Assembly (NCBI RefSeq): GCF_002939385.1
Contig: NZ_MULI01000043.1
Coordinates: forward strand, 1 to 60,597
Direction: 5' to 3'
DNA length: 60,597 nucleotides
From: Streptomyces sp. MH60
GTDB taxonomy: Bacteria > Actinomycetota > Actinomycetes > Streptomycetales > Streptomycetaceae
Shown: piece after piece, positions 34,299 through 42,340 of the stretch
Layout: every line of letters begins with the position of its first letter
How positions within the stretch are numbered: position 1 is the first letter of the stretch
Translations under genes and position numbers: made by a program
The notes under the pieces: generated by a model
Database searches by the model: none
What the model saw: only the letters and a program-made list of their open reading frames with translations
Told to the model about the DNA's origin: nothing

Positions 34299-35079
34299 GT
34301 CGGCGGATCTCCCCACGCAGTTCTTCGGTGATCTCGACGGACAGCTCCGCCACGGCGGTGTCCTCGATACGGCGCGGCTGCGGGATGCCGACCGTCCACT
34401 GGCGCGCCACGCGCCCGGGGCGGGAGGACAGCAGCACCACCCGCTCGGCCAGCCGTACGGCCTCGCGGACGTTGTGCGTCACGAACAGGACGGACAGCTT
34501 CGTCTCGCGCCAGATGCGGGTCAGCTCGTCGTGCAGCACGTCCCGCGTGATGGCGTCCAGCGCCGCGAACGGCTCGTCCATCAGCAGCAGCTTGCTCTCC
34601 TGGGCGAGCGCCCGGGCCATCGCGACCCGCTGGCGCATACCGCCCGACAGCTCGTGCACCCGCTTGCCGTACGCGCCCTTCAGACGGACGAGTTCGAGCA
34701 GTTCCTCCGCCTTGTCGCGGCGCTCGGTCTTGGGCACGCCCCGCAGCCTGAGGGCGAGTTCGATGTTCTTGCCCGCGGTCAGCCACGGGAACAGGGCGTG
34801 CTCCTGGAACATCAGGGCCGGCCGTCCGTCCGTGCTGATGCCGCCCGCGCTGGGCTTGTCCAGGCCCGCCACCAGGTTCAGCAGCGTGGACTTGCCGCAG
34901 CCGGAGGCGCCCAGAAGGGTGACGAACTCGCCGGGCGCGACATCGAGGGTGATGTCGTCCAGGACGAGCTGCTGCCCGGCGGGGCCCGCGAAGGACTTCG
35001 AGACGTGCTCGATCCGGGCGGCGTACGCGGCCGGCTCGGTGCCGTCGGCGGCCTTGGCGAGGGTCGTGGTCGTGGCCAT
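34285..35079 (-). CDS. ssuB: Sulfonate/taurine-type ABC transporter ATPase
   Basis: This is a 264-aa ABC ATPase with Walker A GASGCGKST, signature LSGGMRQRVAMARAL, Walker B KLLLMDEPFAALD and the H-loop VTHNVREA. It is of the SsuB/TauB class. ATG 35079 is preceded by the near-perfect AGGAGGTGA; a GTG 9 nt upstream lies inside that SD and is rejected. It sits between the binding protein and permease genes. Confidence 0.91.
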   Translation of the reverse strand: MATTTTLAKAADGTEPAAYAARIEHVSKSFAGPAGQQLVLDDITLDVAPGEFVTLLGASGCGKSTLLNLVAGLDKPSAGGISTDGRPALMFQEHALFPWLTAGKNIELALRLRGVPKTERRDKAEELLELVRLKGAYGKRVHELSGGMRQRVAMARALAQESKLLLMDEPFAALDAITRDVLHDELTRIWRETKLSVLFVTHNVREAVRLAERVVLLSSRPGRVARQWTVGIPQPRRIEDTAVAELSVEITEELRGEIRRHGQH

Positions 35080-35112
35080 GGTCGTCACCTCCTGGGTGGT
35101 CGGATCCGGGCT

Positions 35113-36216
35113 TTACTCGACGCCGAGACCGGCGTCGTCGACCGCGGGCCTGCCCTTGGCCTTGAGGACCTTGTTGAGCAGCGTGAGGTCGTAGATGCCG
35201 TTCAGGTCGGGCTCGTCCAGCAGACCGGCCTTCACGGCGTGCTCCGCCTGGGCGTCCAGGGTGGAGGCCAGCGGGTCGTCGGTGAGCTTGATCGACTCCC
35301 AGGCCGGGTCCAGCACGTCGGCGGGCAGCGCCTTGCCGGAGTCCTTCTTCAGCTGGGCGTTCGCCGCGGTCTTCGCCTCGTCCGGGTGGGCGGTGATCCA
35401 CTCGTTGGTGTCGACCGACGCCTTGAGCACCGCCTCCACGGCCTTCGGGTGCTCCTTGAGGAACTTCTGCGACACGATGATGTTCGTGATCACGAACTTC
35501 TTGCCGGGCCACAGCGTCGACTCGTCCAGGAGCACCTTGCCGCCCTCGGCCACCAGCTTGGAGGCGGTGGGCTCGGGCACCCAGGCGCCGTCCAGGGAAC
35601 CGGACCTGTAGGCGTCCGGGGTGACCTTGTTGTCGCTGCGGACGACCGTCACGTCGCCCTTGCCGCTCTGGGCGTCGACCTTCCAGCCCTGCTCGGCGAT
35701 CCAGTTGAGGAACGCCACGTCCTGCGTGTTGCCCAGCTGCGGGGTGGCGATGCGCTTGCCCTTGACGTCCTTCAGGGACTTGATCTTGTCCGGGTTCACC
35801 ACCAGCTTCACGCCGCCCGAGGCCGAACCGCCGATGATGCGCAGGTTCTTGCCGTCGGACTTGGCGTAGCCGTTGACCGCCGGGGACGGGCCGATCCAGC
35901 CGATGTCGACGGAGCCGGAGTTCAGCGCCTCGATCTCGGACGGCCCCGCGTTGAAGACCGCGTACTTGGCCTCGGTGGCGCCCAGCGCCTTCTGGAAGAA
36001 GCCCTTCTGGTTGGCGACCAGGGGCGTGGCGTGCGTGATGTTGCCGAAGTACCCGATCCGGACGGAGTCGAGACCGTCGATCTTCTCGGCACCCTCGGCG
36101 ACCTTGGCGGTGTCGTCGTCCTCCGCCTGCGAGCCGTAGCCGCAGGCGGCCAGGGTGAGCAGGGGAAGGGCGGCTATGACCGCCAGCGTGCGGCGCAGGG
36201 CGGAGGTGGCAGGCAC
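35113..36216 (-). CDS. ssuA: Sulfonate/taurine-type ABC solute-binding lipoprotein
   Basis: This is a 367-aa lipoprotein with signal ending LTLAAC and an NMT1/SsuA-type fold (IGYFGNITHATPLVANQKGFF, ALNSGSVDIGWIGPSPAVNGY, VPEPTASKLVAEGG). GTG 36216 has AGAGGA 9 nt upstream; a start 11 codons earlier is less likely. It lies in the sulfate-reduction block, but no SsuD- or TauD-type desulfonating enzyme is nearby, so sulfate, sulfite or another sulfur oxyanion is as plausible a ligand as a sulfonate. Confidence 0.87.
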   Translation of the reverse strand: MPATSALRRTLAVIAALPLLTLAACGYGSQAEDDDTAKVAEGAEKIDGLDSVRIGYFGNITHATPLVANQKGFFQKALGATEAKYAVFNAGPSEIEALNSGSVDIGWIGPSPAVNGYAKSDGKNLRIIGGSASGGVKLVVNPDKIKSLKDVKGKRIATPQLGNTQDVAFLNWIAEQGWKVDAQSGKGDVTVVRSDNKVTPDAYRSGSLDGAWVPEPTASKLVAEGGKVLLDESTLWPGKKFVITNIIVSQKFLKEHPKAVEAVLKASVDTNEWITAHPDEAKTAANAQLKKDSGKALPADVLDPAWESIKLTDDPLASTLDAQAEHAVKAGLLDEPDLNGIYDLTLLNKVLKAKGRPAVDDAGLGVE

Positions 36217-36342
36217 GGGAGGTGTTCCTCTCGTTGGTCCGGCACGCACGCCTGTCGGTTGGTCCGAGATGTCAGGTCGTGGCCGGGAGGTCGGCAGGTC
36301 TTCGGCTGTGGGGGGCGAGGGCGCGCGAGCGGTGCGCGTACG

Positions 36343-36447
36343 TCACCGCGCACATCGCGCGACCCCGCCCTGCCCGCTGCCGAGGGTGCCGCTGCCGACG
36401 CGGCCGCCCTCCTTGGCGAACGTGGAGTAGAAGTCGGGGGAACCCAT
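36343..36447 (-). CDS. Small ORF (34 aa) between cysN and the ABC binding-protein gene
   Basis: ATG 36447 lies 2 nt after the cysN stop and opens a 34-codon frame starting MGSPDFYSTFAKEGGRVG and ending with a Cys three residues from the end (RCAR). It finishes 126 bp before the ssuA-like gene. It may be a cysteine-sensing leader for the transporter or a short translated tail. I do not recognise it as a known family. Confidence 0.4.
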   Translation of the reverse strand: MGSPDFYSTFAKEGGRVGSGTLGSGQGGVARCAR

Positions 36448-36449
36448 GG

Positions 36450-37832
36450 TCAGAAGTCCCACCCGTCGTCGTCGGCCGGGTCCTTGACGGGCTCCGGCGC
36501 GGCGAAGGACTCCCCGGCCATGCCGGCCGTGAGCGTGGTGCCGTCGCTGGGGTCGATCAGGATGAACGAGCCGGTGCGCCGCGAGTCGGCGTAGGAGTCG
36601 GCGGGCAGCGGCTCGGCGGTGCGGATCTTCACGCGGCCGATGTCGTTGGCGACGAGCTGCCCGGGGTGCGGGTGCAGGGACAGGTCGTCCAGGGTGAGCC
36701 GGGCCGGGATGTCCTTGACGATCGCCTTGACGGTGCGGGTGCCGTGCTTGAGCAGCACCCGGTGGCCCACGGTGAGCGGCGCGTCGGCGACGTGGCAGAC
36801 GGTGGCCTCGACGTCCTGGCTGGTGGCCGGGGCGTCCTCGCGGGGCACGATCAGGTCGCCGCGGGAGACGTCGATGTCGTCCTCCAGCAGGAGCGTCACC
36901 GACTGCGGCGTCCAGGCGGCCTCGACCGGCTCGCCGAGCAGATCGATGCCGGACACCTTCGAGGTGCGGCCGGAGGGCAGCACGGTGACCTCGTCGCCGA
37001 CGCGGAAGGTCCCGGCGGCGATCTGGCCCGCGTAGCCGCGGTAGTCGGGGTGCTCGGCGGTCCGCGGCCGGATCACGTACTGCACGGGCAGCCGGGCGTG
37101 GCAGTGCGCCAGGTCGTGGCTGACCGGCACGGTCTCCAGGTGCTCCAGCACCGTCGGGCCGCCGTACCAGTCCATGACCGCGGAGGCCTCCACCACGTTG
37201 TCGCCCGCCAGGGCCGAGATGGGGATCGCGGTCACCTCCGGGACACCCAGCTCGGTGGCGTACGCCGTGAACTCCTCGGCGATCTCCGCGAACACGGACT
37301 CCCGGTAGTCGACCAGGTCCATCTTGTTGACGGCGAGGACGACGTGCGGGACGCGCAGCAGGGCGGCGATCGCGGCGTGCCGGCGGGTCTGCTCGACCAC
37401 GCCGTTGCGGGCGTCGACGAGGACCACCGTCAGCTCGGCCGTGGAGGCGCCGGTGACCATGTTCCGCGTGTACTGCACGTGCCCGGGGGTGTCGGCCAGG
37501 ATGAACCGGCGGCGCGGGGTGGCGAAGTAGCGGTAGGCCACGTCGATGGTGATGCCCTGCTCGCGCTCGGCCCTGAGGCCGTCGGTGAGCAGCGCGAGGT
37601 CCGGGGCGTCCTGGCCGCGGCTCGCGGAGGCGCGCTCGACGGCCTCCAGCTGGTCGGTGAGGACCGACTTGGAGTCGTGCAGGAGCCGGCCGACCAGCGT
37701 GGACTTGCCGTCGTCGACCGAGCCGGCGGTGGCGAACCGCAGCAGGGTGGTCTCCGACAGCTGCCAGACCGCCAGCGCCTCGGCGGACTCGGCCGGCTGG
37801 GCGGGCTCGATGGGTTCGGTGGTGCTGGTCAT
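36450..37832 (-). CDS. cysN: Sulfate adenylyltransferase subunit 1 (CysN), GTPase
   Basis: This is a 460-aa EF-Tu-like GTPase subunit of ATP sulfurylase. GTP hydrolysis drives the CysD reaction, sulfate plus ATP to APS. Seen: P-loop AGSVDDGKST (36-45), switch region DTPGHVQYTRNM, and NKMDLVDYR, followed by two beta-barrel domains. It has no fused APS kinase domain; cysC is separate. ATG 37832 lies 2 nt after the cysD stop, so the subunits are coupled. Confidence 0.95.
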   Translation of the reverse strand: MTSTTEPIEPAQPAESAEALAVWQLSETTLLRFATAGSVDDGKSTLVGRLLHDSKSVLTDQLEAVERASASRGQDAPDLALLTDGLRAEREQGITIDVAYRYFATPRRRFILADTPGHVQYTRNMVTGASTAELTVVLVDARNGVVEQTRRHAAIAALLRVPHVVLAVNKMDLVDYRESVFAEIAEEFTAYATELGVPEVTAIPISALAGDNVVEASAVMDWYGGPTVLEHLETVPVSHDLAHCHARLPVQYVIRPRTAEHPDYRGYAGQIAAGTFRVGDEVTVLPSGRTSKVSGIDLLGEPVEAAWTPQSVTLLLEDDIDVSRGDLIVPREDAPATSQDVEATVCHVADAPLTVGHRVLLKHGTRTVKAIVKDIPARLTLDDLSLHPHPGQLVANDIGRVKIRTAEPLPADSYADSRRTGSFILIDPSDGTTLTAGMAGESFAAPEPVKDPADDDGWDF

Positions 37833-37834
37833 GG

Positions 37835-38782
37835 TTAGAAGTACCCCTCGCGCTTGCGGTCTTCCATCGCGGCCTCGGACATCTTGTCGTCGGCACGCGT
37901 GGCGCCGCGCTCGGTGAGGCGGGAGACGGCGATCTCGGCGATCACCTTCTCGATGACGTCGGCGTCCGAGTCGACGGCTCCGGTGCAGGACATGTCGCCG
38001 ACGGTGCGGTAGCGGACCTTGCGCTTCTCGACCGTCTCGCCGTCCTTCGGGCCGCCCCACTCGCCCGCGGTCAGCCACATGCCGCCGCGGCCGAAGACCT
38101 CGCGCTCGTGGGCGTAGTAGATGGCCGGCAGCTCGATGCCCTCGCGGGCGATGTACTGCCACACGTCCAGCTCGGTCCAGTTGGACAGCGGGAAGACGCG
38201 GACGTGCTCGCCGGGAGCGTGCCGGCCGTTGTACAGGTTCCACAGCTCGGGGCGCTGGCGGCGCGGGTCCCACTGGGAGAACTCGTCGCGCAGCGAGAAC
38301 ACCCGCTCCTTGGCGCGGGCCTTCTCCTCGTCCCGGCGCCCGCCGCCGAAGACGGCGTCGAACTTCTCCGCCTGGATCTTCTCGGTCAGCGGCAGCGTCT
38401 GCAACGGGTTGCGGGTGCCGTCCGGCCGCTCCTTGAGCACGCCCCGGTCGATGTAGTCCTGCACGGAGGCCACGTGCAGGCGCAGCCCGTGCTCGGCGAC
38501 CGTGCGGTCGCGGTACTCCAGGACCTCGGGGAAGTTGTGCCCGGTGTCCACGTGCAGCAGGGAGAACGGCACCGCCGCCGGGGCGAACGCCTTCAGCGCC
38601 AGGTGCAGCATCAGGATCGAGTCCTTGCCGCCGGAGAAGAGGATCACCGGCCGCTCGAACTCGCCCGCCACCTCGCGGAAGATGTGCACCGCCTCGGACT
38701 CGAGGGCGTCCAGGTGGGAGAGGGCGTACGGGCTGCCCGCACCCTCCTCCACCGCGGCCGCGGACGTCACGGACGTCGTCAT
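37835..38782 (-). CDS. cysD: Sulfate adenylyltransferase subunit 2 (CysD)
   Basis: This is a 315-aa PP-loop ATP pyrophosphatase, the catalytic subunit that makes APS with CysN. Seen: PP-loop PVILFSGGKDSILMLHLALK (about 45-64), the DTGHNFPEVLEYRD motif and FGGGRRDEEKARAKER. Its ATG overlaps the cysC stop (ATGA), and it ends TAA, rare in this GC context, just before cysN. Confidence 0.96.
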   Translation of the reverse strand: MTTSVTSAAAVEEGAGSPYALSHLDALESEAVHIFREVAGEFERPVILFSGGKDSILMLHLALKAFAPAAVPFSLLHVDTGHNFPEVLEYRDRTVAEHGLRLHVASVQDYIDRGVLKERPDGTRNPLQTLPLTEKIQAEKFDAVFGGGRRDEEKARAKERVFSLRDEFSQWDPRRQRPELWNLYNGRHAPGEHVRVFPLSNWTELDVWQYIAREGIELPAIYYAHEREVFGRGGMWLTAGEWGGPKDGETVEKRKVRYRTVGDMSCTGAVDSDADVIEKVIAEIAVSRLTERGATRADDKMSEAAMEDRKREGYF

Positions 38783-39315
38783 GCCAGTCCCCTTTCGGTG
38801 AGCAGGGCGTGGACCGCCGCGGCGGACTCCTGAACGGTCTGGTCCTGCGACTCGACGCGCAGGTCGGGCTTGACGGGCTCCTCGTACGGGTCGTCCACCC
38901 CGGTGAGCCCCGTCAGCTCACCCGCGGCCTGCTTGGCGTACAGGCCCTTCACGTCGCGCACCGAGCACACCTCGACGGGCGTGGCCACGTGCACCTCGAC
39001 GTACGCGGTGCCGTTCGCCTCGTGACGCTCGCGCACCGCGTCCCGGCTGTCCGCGTACGGCGCGATCACCGGGACCAGCGCCGTGACGCCGTTGCGGGCG
39101 AGCAGTTCGGCGACGAAGCCGATGCGCTGCACGTTGGTGTGCCGGTCCGCCCGGTCGAAGCCGAGGCCCGCCGAGAGGAACTCGCGGATCTCGTCGCCGT
39201 CGAGCAGCTCGACGCGCCGGCCCCCCTCACGCAGGCGGTCGGCCAGCGCGCGGGCGATGGTGGTCTTGCCGGCGCTGGGCAGCCCCGTGAGCCAGACGGT
39301 GGCTCCGGTCGTCAC
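38779..39315 (-). CDS. cysC: Adenylylsulfate kinase (CysC)
   Basis: This is a 178-aa APS kinase that phosphorylates APS to PAPS. Seen: Walker A TGLPSAGKTT near residue 9-18, LLDGDEIREFLSAGLGF, the RxxNxxR helix (DRHTNVQRIGFVAELL), and the FxxK-type region DVKGLYAKQ. GTG 39315 is preferred because AGGGAGA lies 6 nt upstream; an in-frame ATG at 39372, right after the cysH stop, would add a Thr/Pro-rich 19-residue tail. In this operon the reductase is the APS-using type, so CysC would supply PAPS for other uses. Confidence 0.93.
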   Translation of the reverse strand: MTTGATVWLTGLPSAGKTTIARALADRLREGGRRVELLDGDEIREFLSAGLGFDRADRHTNVQRIGFVAELLARNGVTALVPVIAPYADSRDAVRERHEANGTAYVEVHVATPVEVCSVRDVKGLYAKQAAGELTGLTGVDDPYEEPVKPDLRVESQDQTVQESAAAVHALLTERGLA

Positions 39316-39373
39316 GTGGTTCTCCCTGGATGTCGATGGTCCGGTGGTCGTCGGTCCGGTGGTGGTCGTCATG

Positions 39374-40084
39374 TCAGCCGTGCAGTCCGCACTCGGTCTT
39401 GGAGCGGCCCGCCCAGCGTCCGGCGCGGGCGCCCTCGCCCTCCAGCACACGACGGGTGCAGGGCGCGCAGCCCACGGAGGCATAGCCGTCCGTCAGCAGC
39501 GGGTTGGTGAGGACGCCGTGCTCGGTGACGTACGTTTGCACGTCTTCCTGTGACCACTTGGCGATGGGCGAGATCTTCACCTTGCCCCGCTTCTCGTCCC
39601 AGCCGACGACCGGTGTGTTCGCCCGGGTCTCCGACTCGTCGCGGCGCAGCCCGGTCGCCCAGGCCTGGTAGCCCTTGAGGCCCTCCTCCAGCGGCTTCAC
39701 CTTGCGCAGCGCGCAGCACAGGTCGGGGTCGCGGTCGTGCAGCCGCGGTCCGTACTCGGCGTCCTGCTCGGCGACGGTCTGGCGCGGGGTGAGCGTGATG
39801 ACGTTCACGTCCATCACCGCCTCGACCGCGTCGCGGGTGCCGATGGTCTCCGGGAAGTGGTAGCCGGTGTCGAGGAACACCACGTCCACGCCGGGCAGGG
39901 CGCGGGAGGCGAGATGGGCGACGACCGCGTCCTCCATGGACGAGGTCACGCAGAACCGGCCGCCGAAGGTCCCGGCCGCCCACTGGAGGATCTCCAGCGC
40001 GGTGGCGTCCTCCAGTTCACGGCCCGCCCGCTCGGCGAGCGCCTTGAGTTCCGCGGTCGTACGTTCTTCCTGAACCGCCGTCAT
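39374..40084 (-). CDS. cysH: Adenylylsulfate (APS) reductase, [4Fe-4S] CysH type
   Basis: This is a 236-aa thiol-dependent reductase that turns APS into sulfite and AMP. Seen: SSMEDAVVAH, LDTGYHFPET, Cys123-Cys124 (DLCCALRKVKPL) and Cys206-x-x-Cys209 (VGCAPCTR), the four cluster ligands found in APS but not classical PAPS reductases, and the catalytic C-terminal ECGLH (Cys232). ATG 40084 has GGGAGGGGAA upstream and overlaps the stop of the small zinc-ribbon gene by 4 nt. Confidence 0.95.
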   Translation of the reverse strand: MTAVQEERTTAELKALAERAGRELEDATALEILQWAAGTFGGRFCVTSSMEDAVVAHLASRALPGVDVVFLDTGYHFPETIGTRDAVEAVMDVNVITLTPRQTVAEQDAEYGPRLHDRDPDLCCALRKVKPLEEGLKGYQAWATGLRRDESETRANTPVVGWDEKRGKVKISPIAKWSQEDVQTYVTEHGVLTNPLLTDGYASVGCAPCTRRVLEGEGARAGRWAGRSKTECGLHG

Positions 40085-40260
40085 ATCGGTTCCCCTCCCG
40101 TGGAGTTGGGCTGAAGACCCCGGGCGAGCAGCCCGAGGAACCTCAACTGGAATGCGCGGTTGCACGCCCCGCATTCCCAGGCGCCGTGGCCCTGCTCACC
40201 CGGACGCAGGTCCTCGTCGCCGCAGTAGGGGCAGTAGAAGGGCGCGGCGCGCTCGCTCAC
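40081..40260 (-). CDS. 59-aa zinc-ribbon protein in the sulfite-reductase operon
   Basis: This is a small protein with FYCPYCGDEDL (Cys10, Cys13) and WECGACNRAFQL (Cys33, Cys36), a compact zinc ribbon. It overlaps both neighbours by 4 nt: GTGA with the sulfite reductase stop and ATGA with cysH. That means tight coupling and a conserved place between the two reductases. The function is unknown; it may be an accessory factor for cluster handling or for a reductase complex. Confidence 0.85.
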   Translation of the reverse strand: MSERAAPFYCPYCGDEDLRPGEQGHGAWECGACNRAFQLRFLGLLARGLQPNSTGGEPI

Positions 40261-41954
40261 GACAGGGCCTCCTCGGAGGCCCGGGCCGCCCAGGCGGCGA
40301 AGCGCTCGCCGTCCTCGCGCTCGGCCTGGAAGCGCTTGAGGACGCGCTCCACGTAGTCCGGCAGCTCCTGGGCGGTGACCTTCAGGCCGCGCACCTTGCG
40401 CCCGAAGCCGGCCTCCAGGCCGAGGGCGCCGCCCAGGTGCACCTGGTAGCCCTCGACCTGCTCGCCGTGCTCGTCGAGCATGAGCTGGCCCTTGAGGCCG
40501 ATGTCCGCGGTCTGGATGCGGGCGCAGGCGTTCGGGCAGCCGTTGAGGTTGATGGTGAGGGGCTCGTCGAAGTCCGGGAGGCGGCGCTCCAGCTCGTCGA
40601 TGAGCGAGGCGCCGCGCGCCTTGGTCTCGACGATGGCGAGCTTGCAGAACTCGATGCCGGTGCAGGCCATGGTGCCCCGCCGGAAGGTGGAGGGCCTGGC
40701 GGTGAGGTCCAGCGCCTCCAGGGACTCGACCAGCGAGTCGACCTGCGCCTCCTCGACGTCGAGGACGATCATCTTCTGCTCGACCGTGGTGCGCACCCGG
40801 CCCGAGCCGTGCGCCTCGGCCAGGTCGGCGACCTTGGTCAGGATCGTGCCGTCGACGCGGCCCACGCGCGGGGCGAAGCCGACGTAGTAGCGGCCGTCCT
40901 TCTGCCGGTGCACGCCGATGTGGTCGCGCCAGCGGCTGGTGGGCTCGGCGGGCGCGGGGCCGTCGGTCAGCTTCCGCTTCAGGTACTCGTCCTCAAGGAC
41001 CTGGCGGAACTTCTCCGCGCCCCAGTCGGCGACCAGGAACTTCAGGCGGGCGCGGTTGCGCAGCCGCCGGTAGCCGTAGTCGCGGAAGATGGAGATGACG
41101 CCCTCGTAGACGTCGGGCACGTCGTCGATCGGCACCCAGGCGTTCAGCCGCACGCCCAGCTTGGGGTTGGTGGACAGGCCGCCGCCGACCCACAGGTCGA
41201 AGCCCGGTCCGTGCTCGGGGTGCTCGACGCCGACGAAGGCCACGTCGTTGATCTCGTGCACCACGTCGAGGACCGGCGACCCGGAGATCGCGGTCTTGAA
41301 CTTGCGGGGGAGGTTCGAGTACGCCGGATTGTTCAGGACCCGGCGCTTCATCTCCTCCAGCGCCGGCGTGCCGTCGATGATCTCGTCCTCGGCGATGCCC
41401 GCCACCGGGGAGCCGATCATCACGCGGGGCGTGTCGCCGCAGGCGGTCACCGTGGACAGGCCGACGCTCTCCAGGCGGTTCCAGATCTCCGGGACGTCCT
41501 CGATGCGGATCCAGTGGTACTGGACGTTCTGCCGGTCGGTGATGTCGGCCGTGCCGCGCGCGAACTCCTGCGAGATCTCACCGACGACGCGCAGCTGAGC
41601 GGTGGTCAGCGCGCCGCCGTCGATGCGGACGCGGAGCATGAAGTAGCGGTCGTCCAGCTCCTCCGGCTCCAGGATCGCCGTCTTGCCGCCGTCGATGCCC
41701 TGGCGACGCTGGGTGTACAGCCCCCACCAGCGCATACGGCCGCGCAGATCACCGGGGTCGATCGAGTCGAAGCCGCGCTTGGAGTAGATCGTCTCAATAC
41801 GTGTCCGAACGTTGAGACCGTCGTCGTCCTTCTTGGTCTGCTCGTTGCCGTTGAGCGGGGTGAAGTGTCCGGCCGCCCACTGGCCCTCGCCGCGGTGACG
41901 GCTCACCTTGCGGCGCGGGGTCGCGGCAGCGGGCTTCGGCGGGGTGGCGGCCAT
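40257..41954 (-). CDS. sir: Ferredoxin-dependent sulfite reductase (siroheme, [4Fe-4S])
   Basis: This is a 565-aa reductase of the NirA/Sir class, sulfite to sulfide with six electrons from ferredoxin. Two nitrite/sulfite reductase half-domain repeats are seen, plus the cluster/siroheme cysteines in ACTGIEFCKLA and NGCPNACAR, and the TACGDTPRVM segment. The ATG at 41954 begins MAATPPKPAAATPRRK as in S. coelicolor. An in-frame GTG at 41963 lies closer to the AAAAGGA SD, so the true start is uncertain by three codons. It is the first enzyme gene of the sulfur block. Confidence 0.95.
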   Translation of the reverse strand: MAATPPKPAAATPRRKVSRHRGEGQWAAGHFTPLNGNEQTKKDDDGLNVRTRIETIYSKRGFDSIDPGDLRGRMRWWGLYTQRRQGIDGGKTAILEPEELDDRYFMLRVRIDGGALTTAQLRVVGEISQEFARGTADITDRQNVQYHWIRIEDVPEIWNRLESVGLSTVTACGDTPRVMIGSPVAGIAEDEIIDGTPALEEMKRRVLNNPAYSNLPRKFKTAISGSPVLDVVHEINDVAFVGVEHPEHGPGFDLWVGGGLSTNPKLGVRLNAWVPIDDVPDVYEGVISIFRDYGYRRLRNRARLKFLVADWGAEKFRQVLEDEYLKRKLTDGPAPAEPTSRWRDHIGVHRQKDGRYYVGFAPRVGRVDGTILTKVADLAEAHGSGRVRTTVEQKMIVLDVEEAQVDSLVESLEALDLTARPSTFRRGTMACTGIEFCKLAIVETKARGASLIDELERRLPDFDEPLTINLNGCPNACARIQTADIGLKGQLMLDEHGEQVEGYQVHLGGALGLEAGFGRKVRGLKVTAQELPDYVERVLKRFQAEREDGERFAAWAARASEEALS

Positions 41955-42012
41955 GGTTGACACACGTCCTTTTAAGCAGGCGGAAAGCGGCTCTGACCTG
42001 CGCGCATGGCGC

Positions 42013-42030
42013 ATGGCCTACGTAGGGCAT
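42013..42030. promoter_or_regulatory. 18-bp near-palindrome in the sulfite reductase leader
   Basis: ATGGCCTAC and GTAGGGCAT abut with one mismatch; the inner CCTACGTAGG is perfect. It lies 59 bp before the sir start, between leader peptide and sir. With no loop, it suits a DNA-binding dimer (sulfur regulator) better than an RNA hairpin. Confidence 0.5.
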
Positions 42031-42106
42031 ACGTGAGACACGCGTGCGCGTCATTGCGCGGGAGCGAGGGGGAACGCGGGGAATCCGGAGGTGCTGGAGG
42101 GTGCTC

Positions 42107-42190
42107 TCAGCGGCCCGGACAGATGGCGCTGGACATGCGGCCGAGGTCGACGTGCCGCCGACTCACCAAGGCAATCCCAGTTCCAGGCAT
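42107..42190 (-). CDS. Leader peptide of the sulfite reductase operon
   Basis: This is a 27-codon ORF (ATG 42190 to TGA 42107) with the signature SRRHVDLGRMSSAICP. I recognise it as the short 'putative leader peptide' seen ahead of many Streptomyces sulfur genes. Its Cys lies near the C-terminus, three residues before the end. The stop is 152 nt before sir. By analogy with cysteine-responsive leader ORFs of actinobacteria, stalling at the Cys codon when cysteine is low would open the downstream region. The ORF is seen; the mechanism is inferred. Confidence 0.75.
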   Translation of the reverse strand: MPGTGIALVSRRHVDLGRMSSAICPGR

Positions 42191-42242
42191 GACGGAAGCG
42201 TGGCACGGCGATCTGTGACTGGTCCAGCTTAATCCAAAATGT

Positions 42243-42279
42243 GGACACCCTTGTCTCGTACAGCGAGACAAGGGTGTCC
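42243..42279. terminator. Strong hairpin between GNAT gene and sulfur operon
   Basis: The perfect 16-bp arm GGACACCCTTGTCTCG and its complement enclose the 5-nt loop TACAG. It lies 62 bp beyond the GNAT stop on the minus strand and upstream of the leader peptide, so it separates the two units. No T-tract is present. Confidence 0.82.
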
Positions 42280-42340
42280 TTGGTCACACGTGCGGTGACC
42301 CGGCCGGTCAGTCGGCCGAAAACAGACGTGTCGGCACAGG

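Noticed and set aside
42190..42232. Promoter TTGGAT with 17-bp spacer for the sulfur operon
   Set aside because: The matching -10 would be AGATCG, too poor a match to report as a promoter feature.
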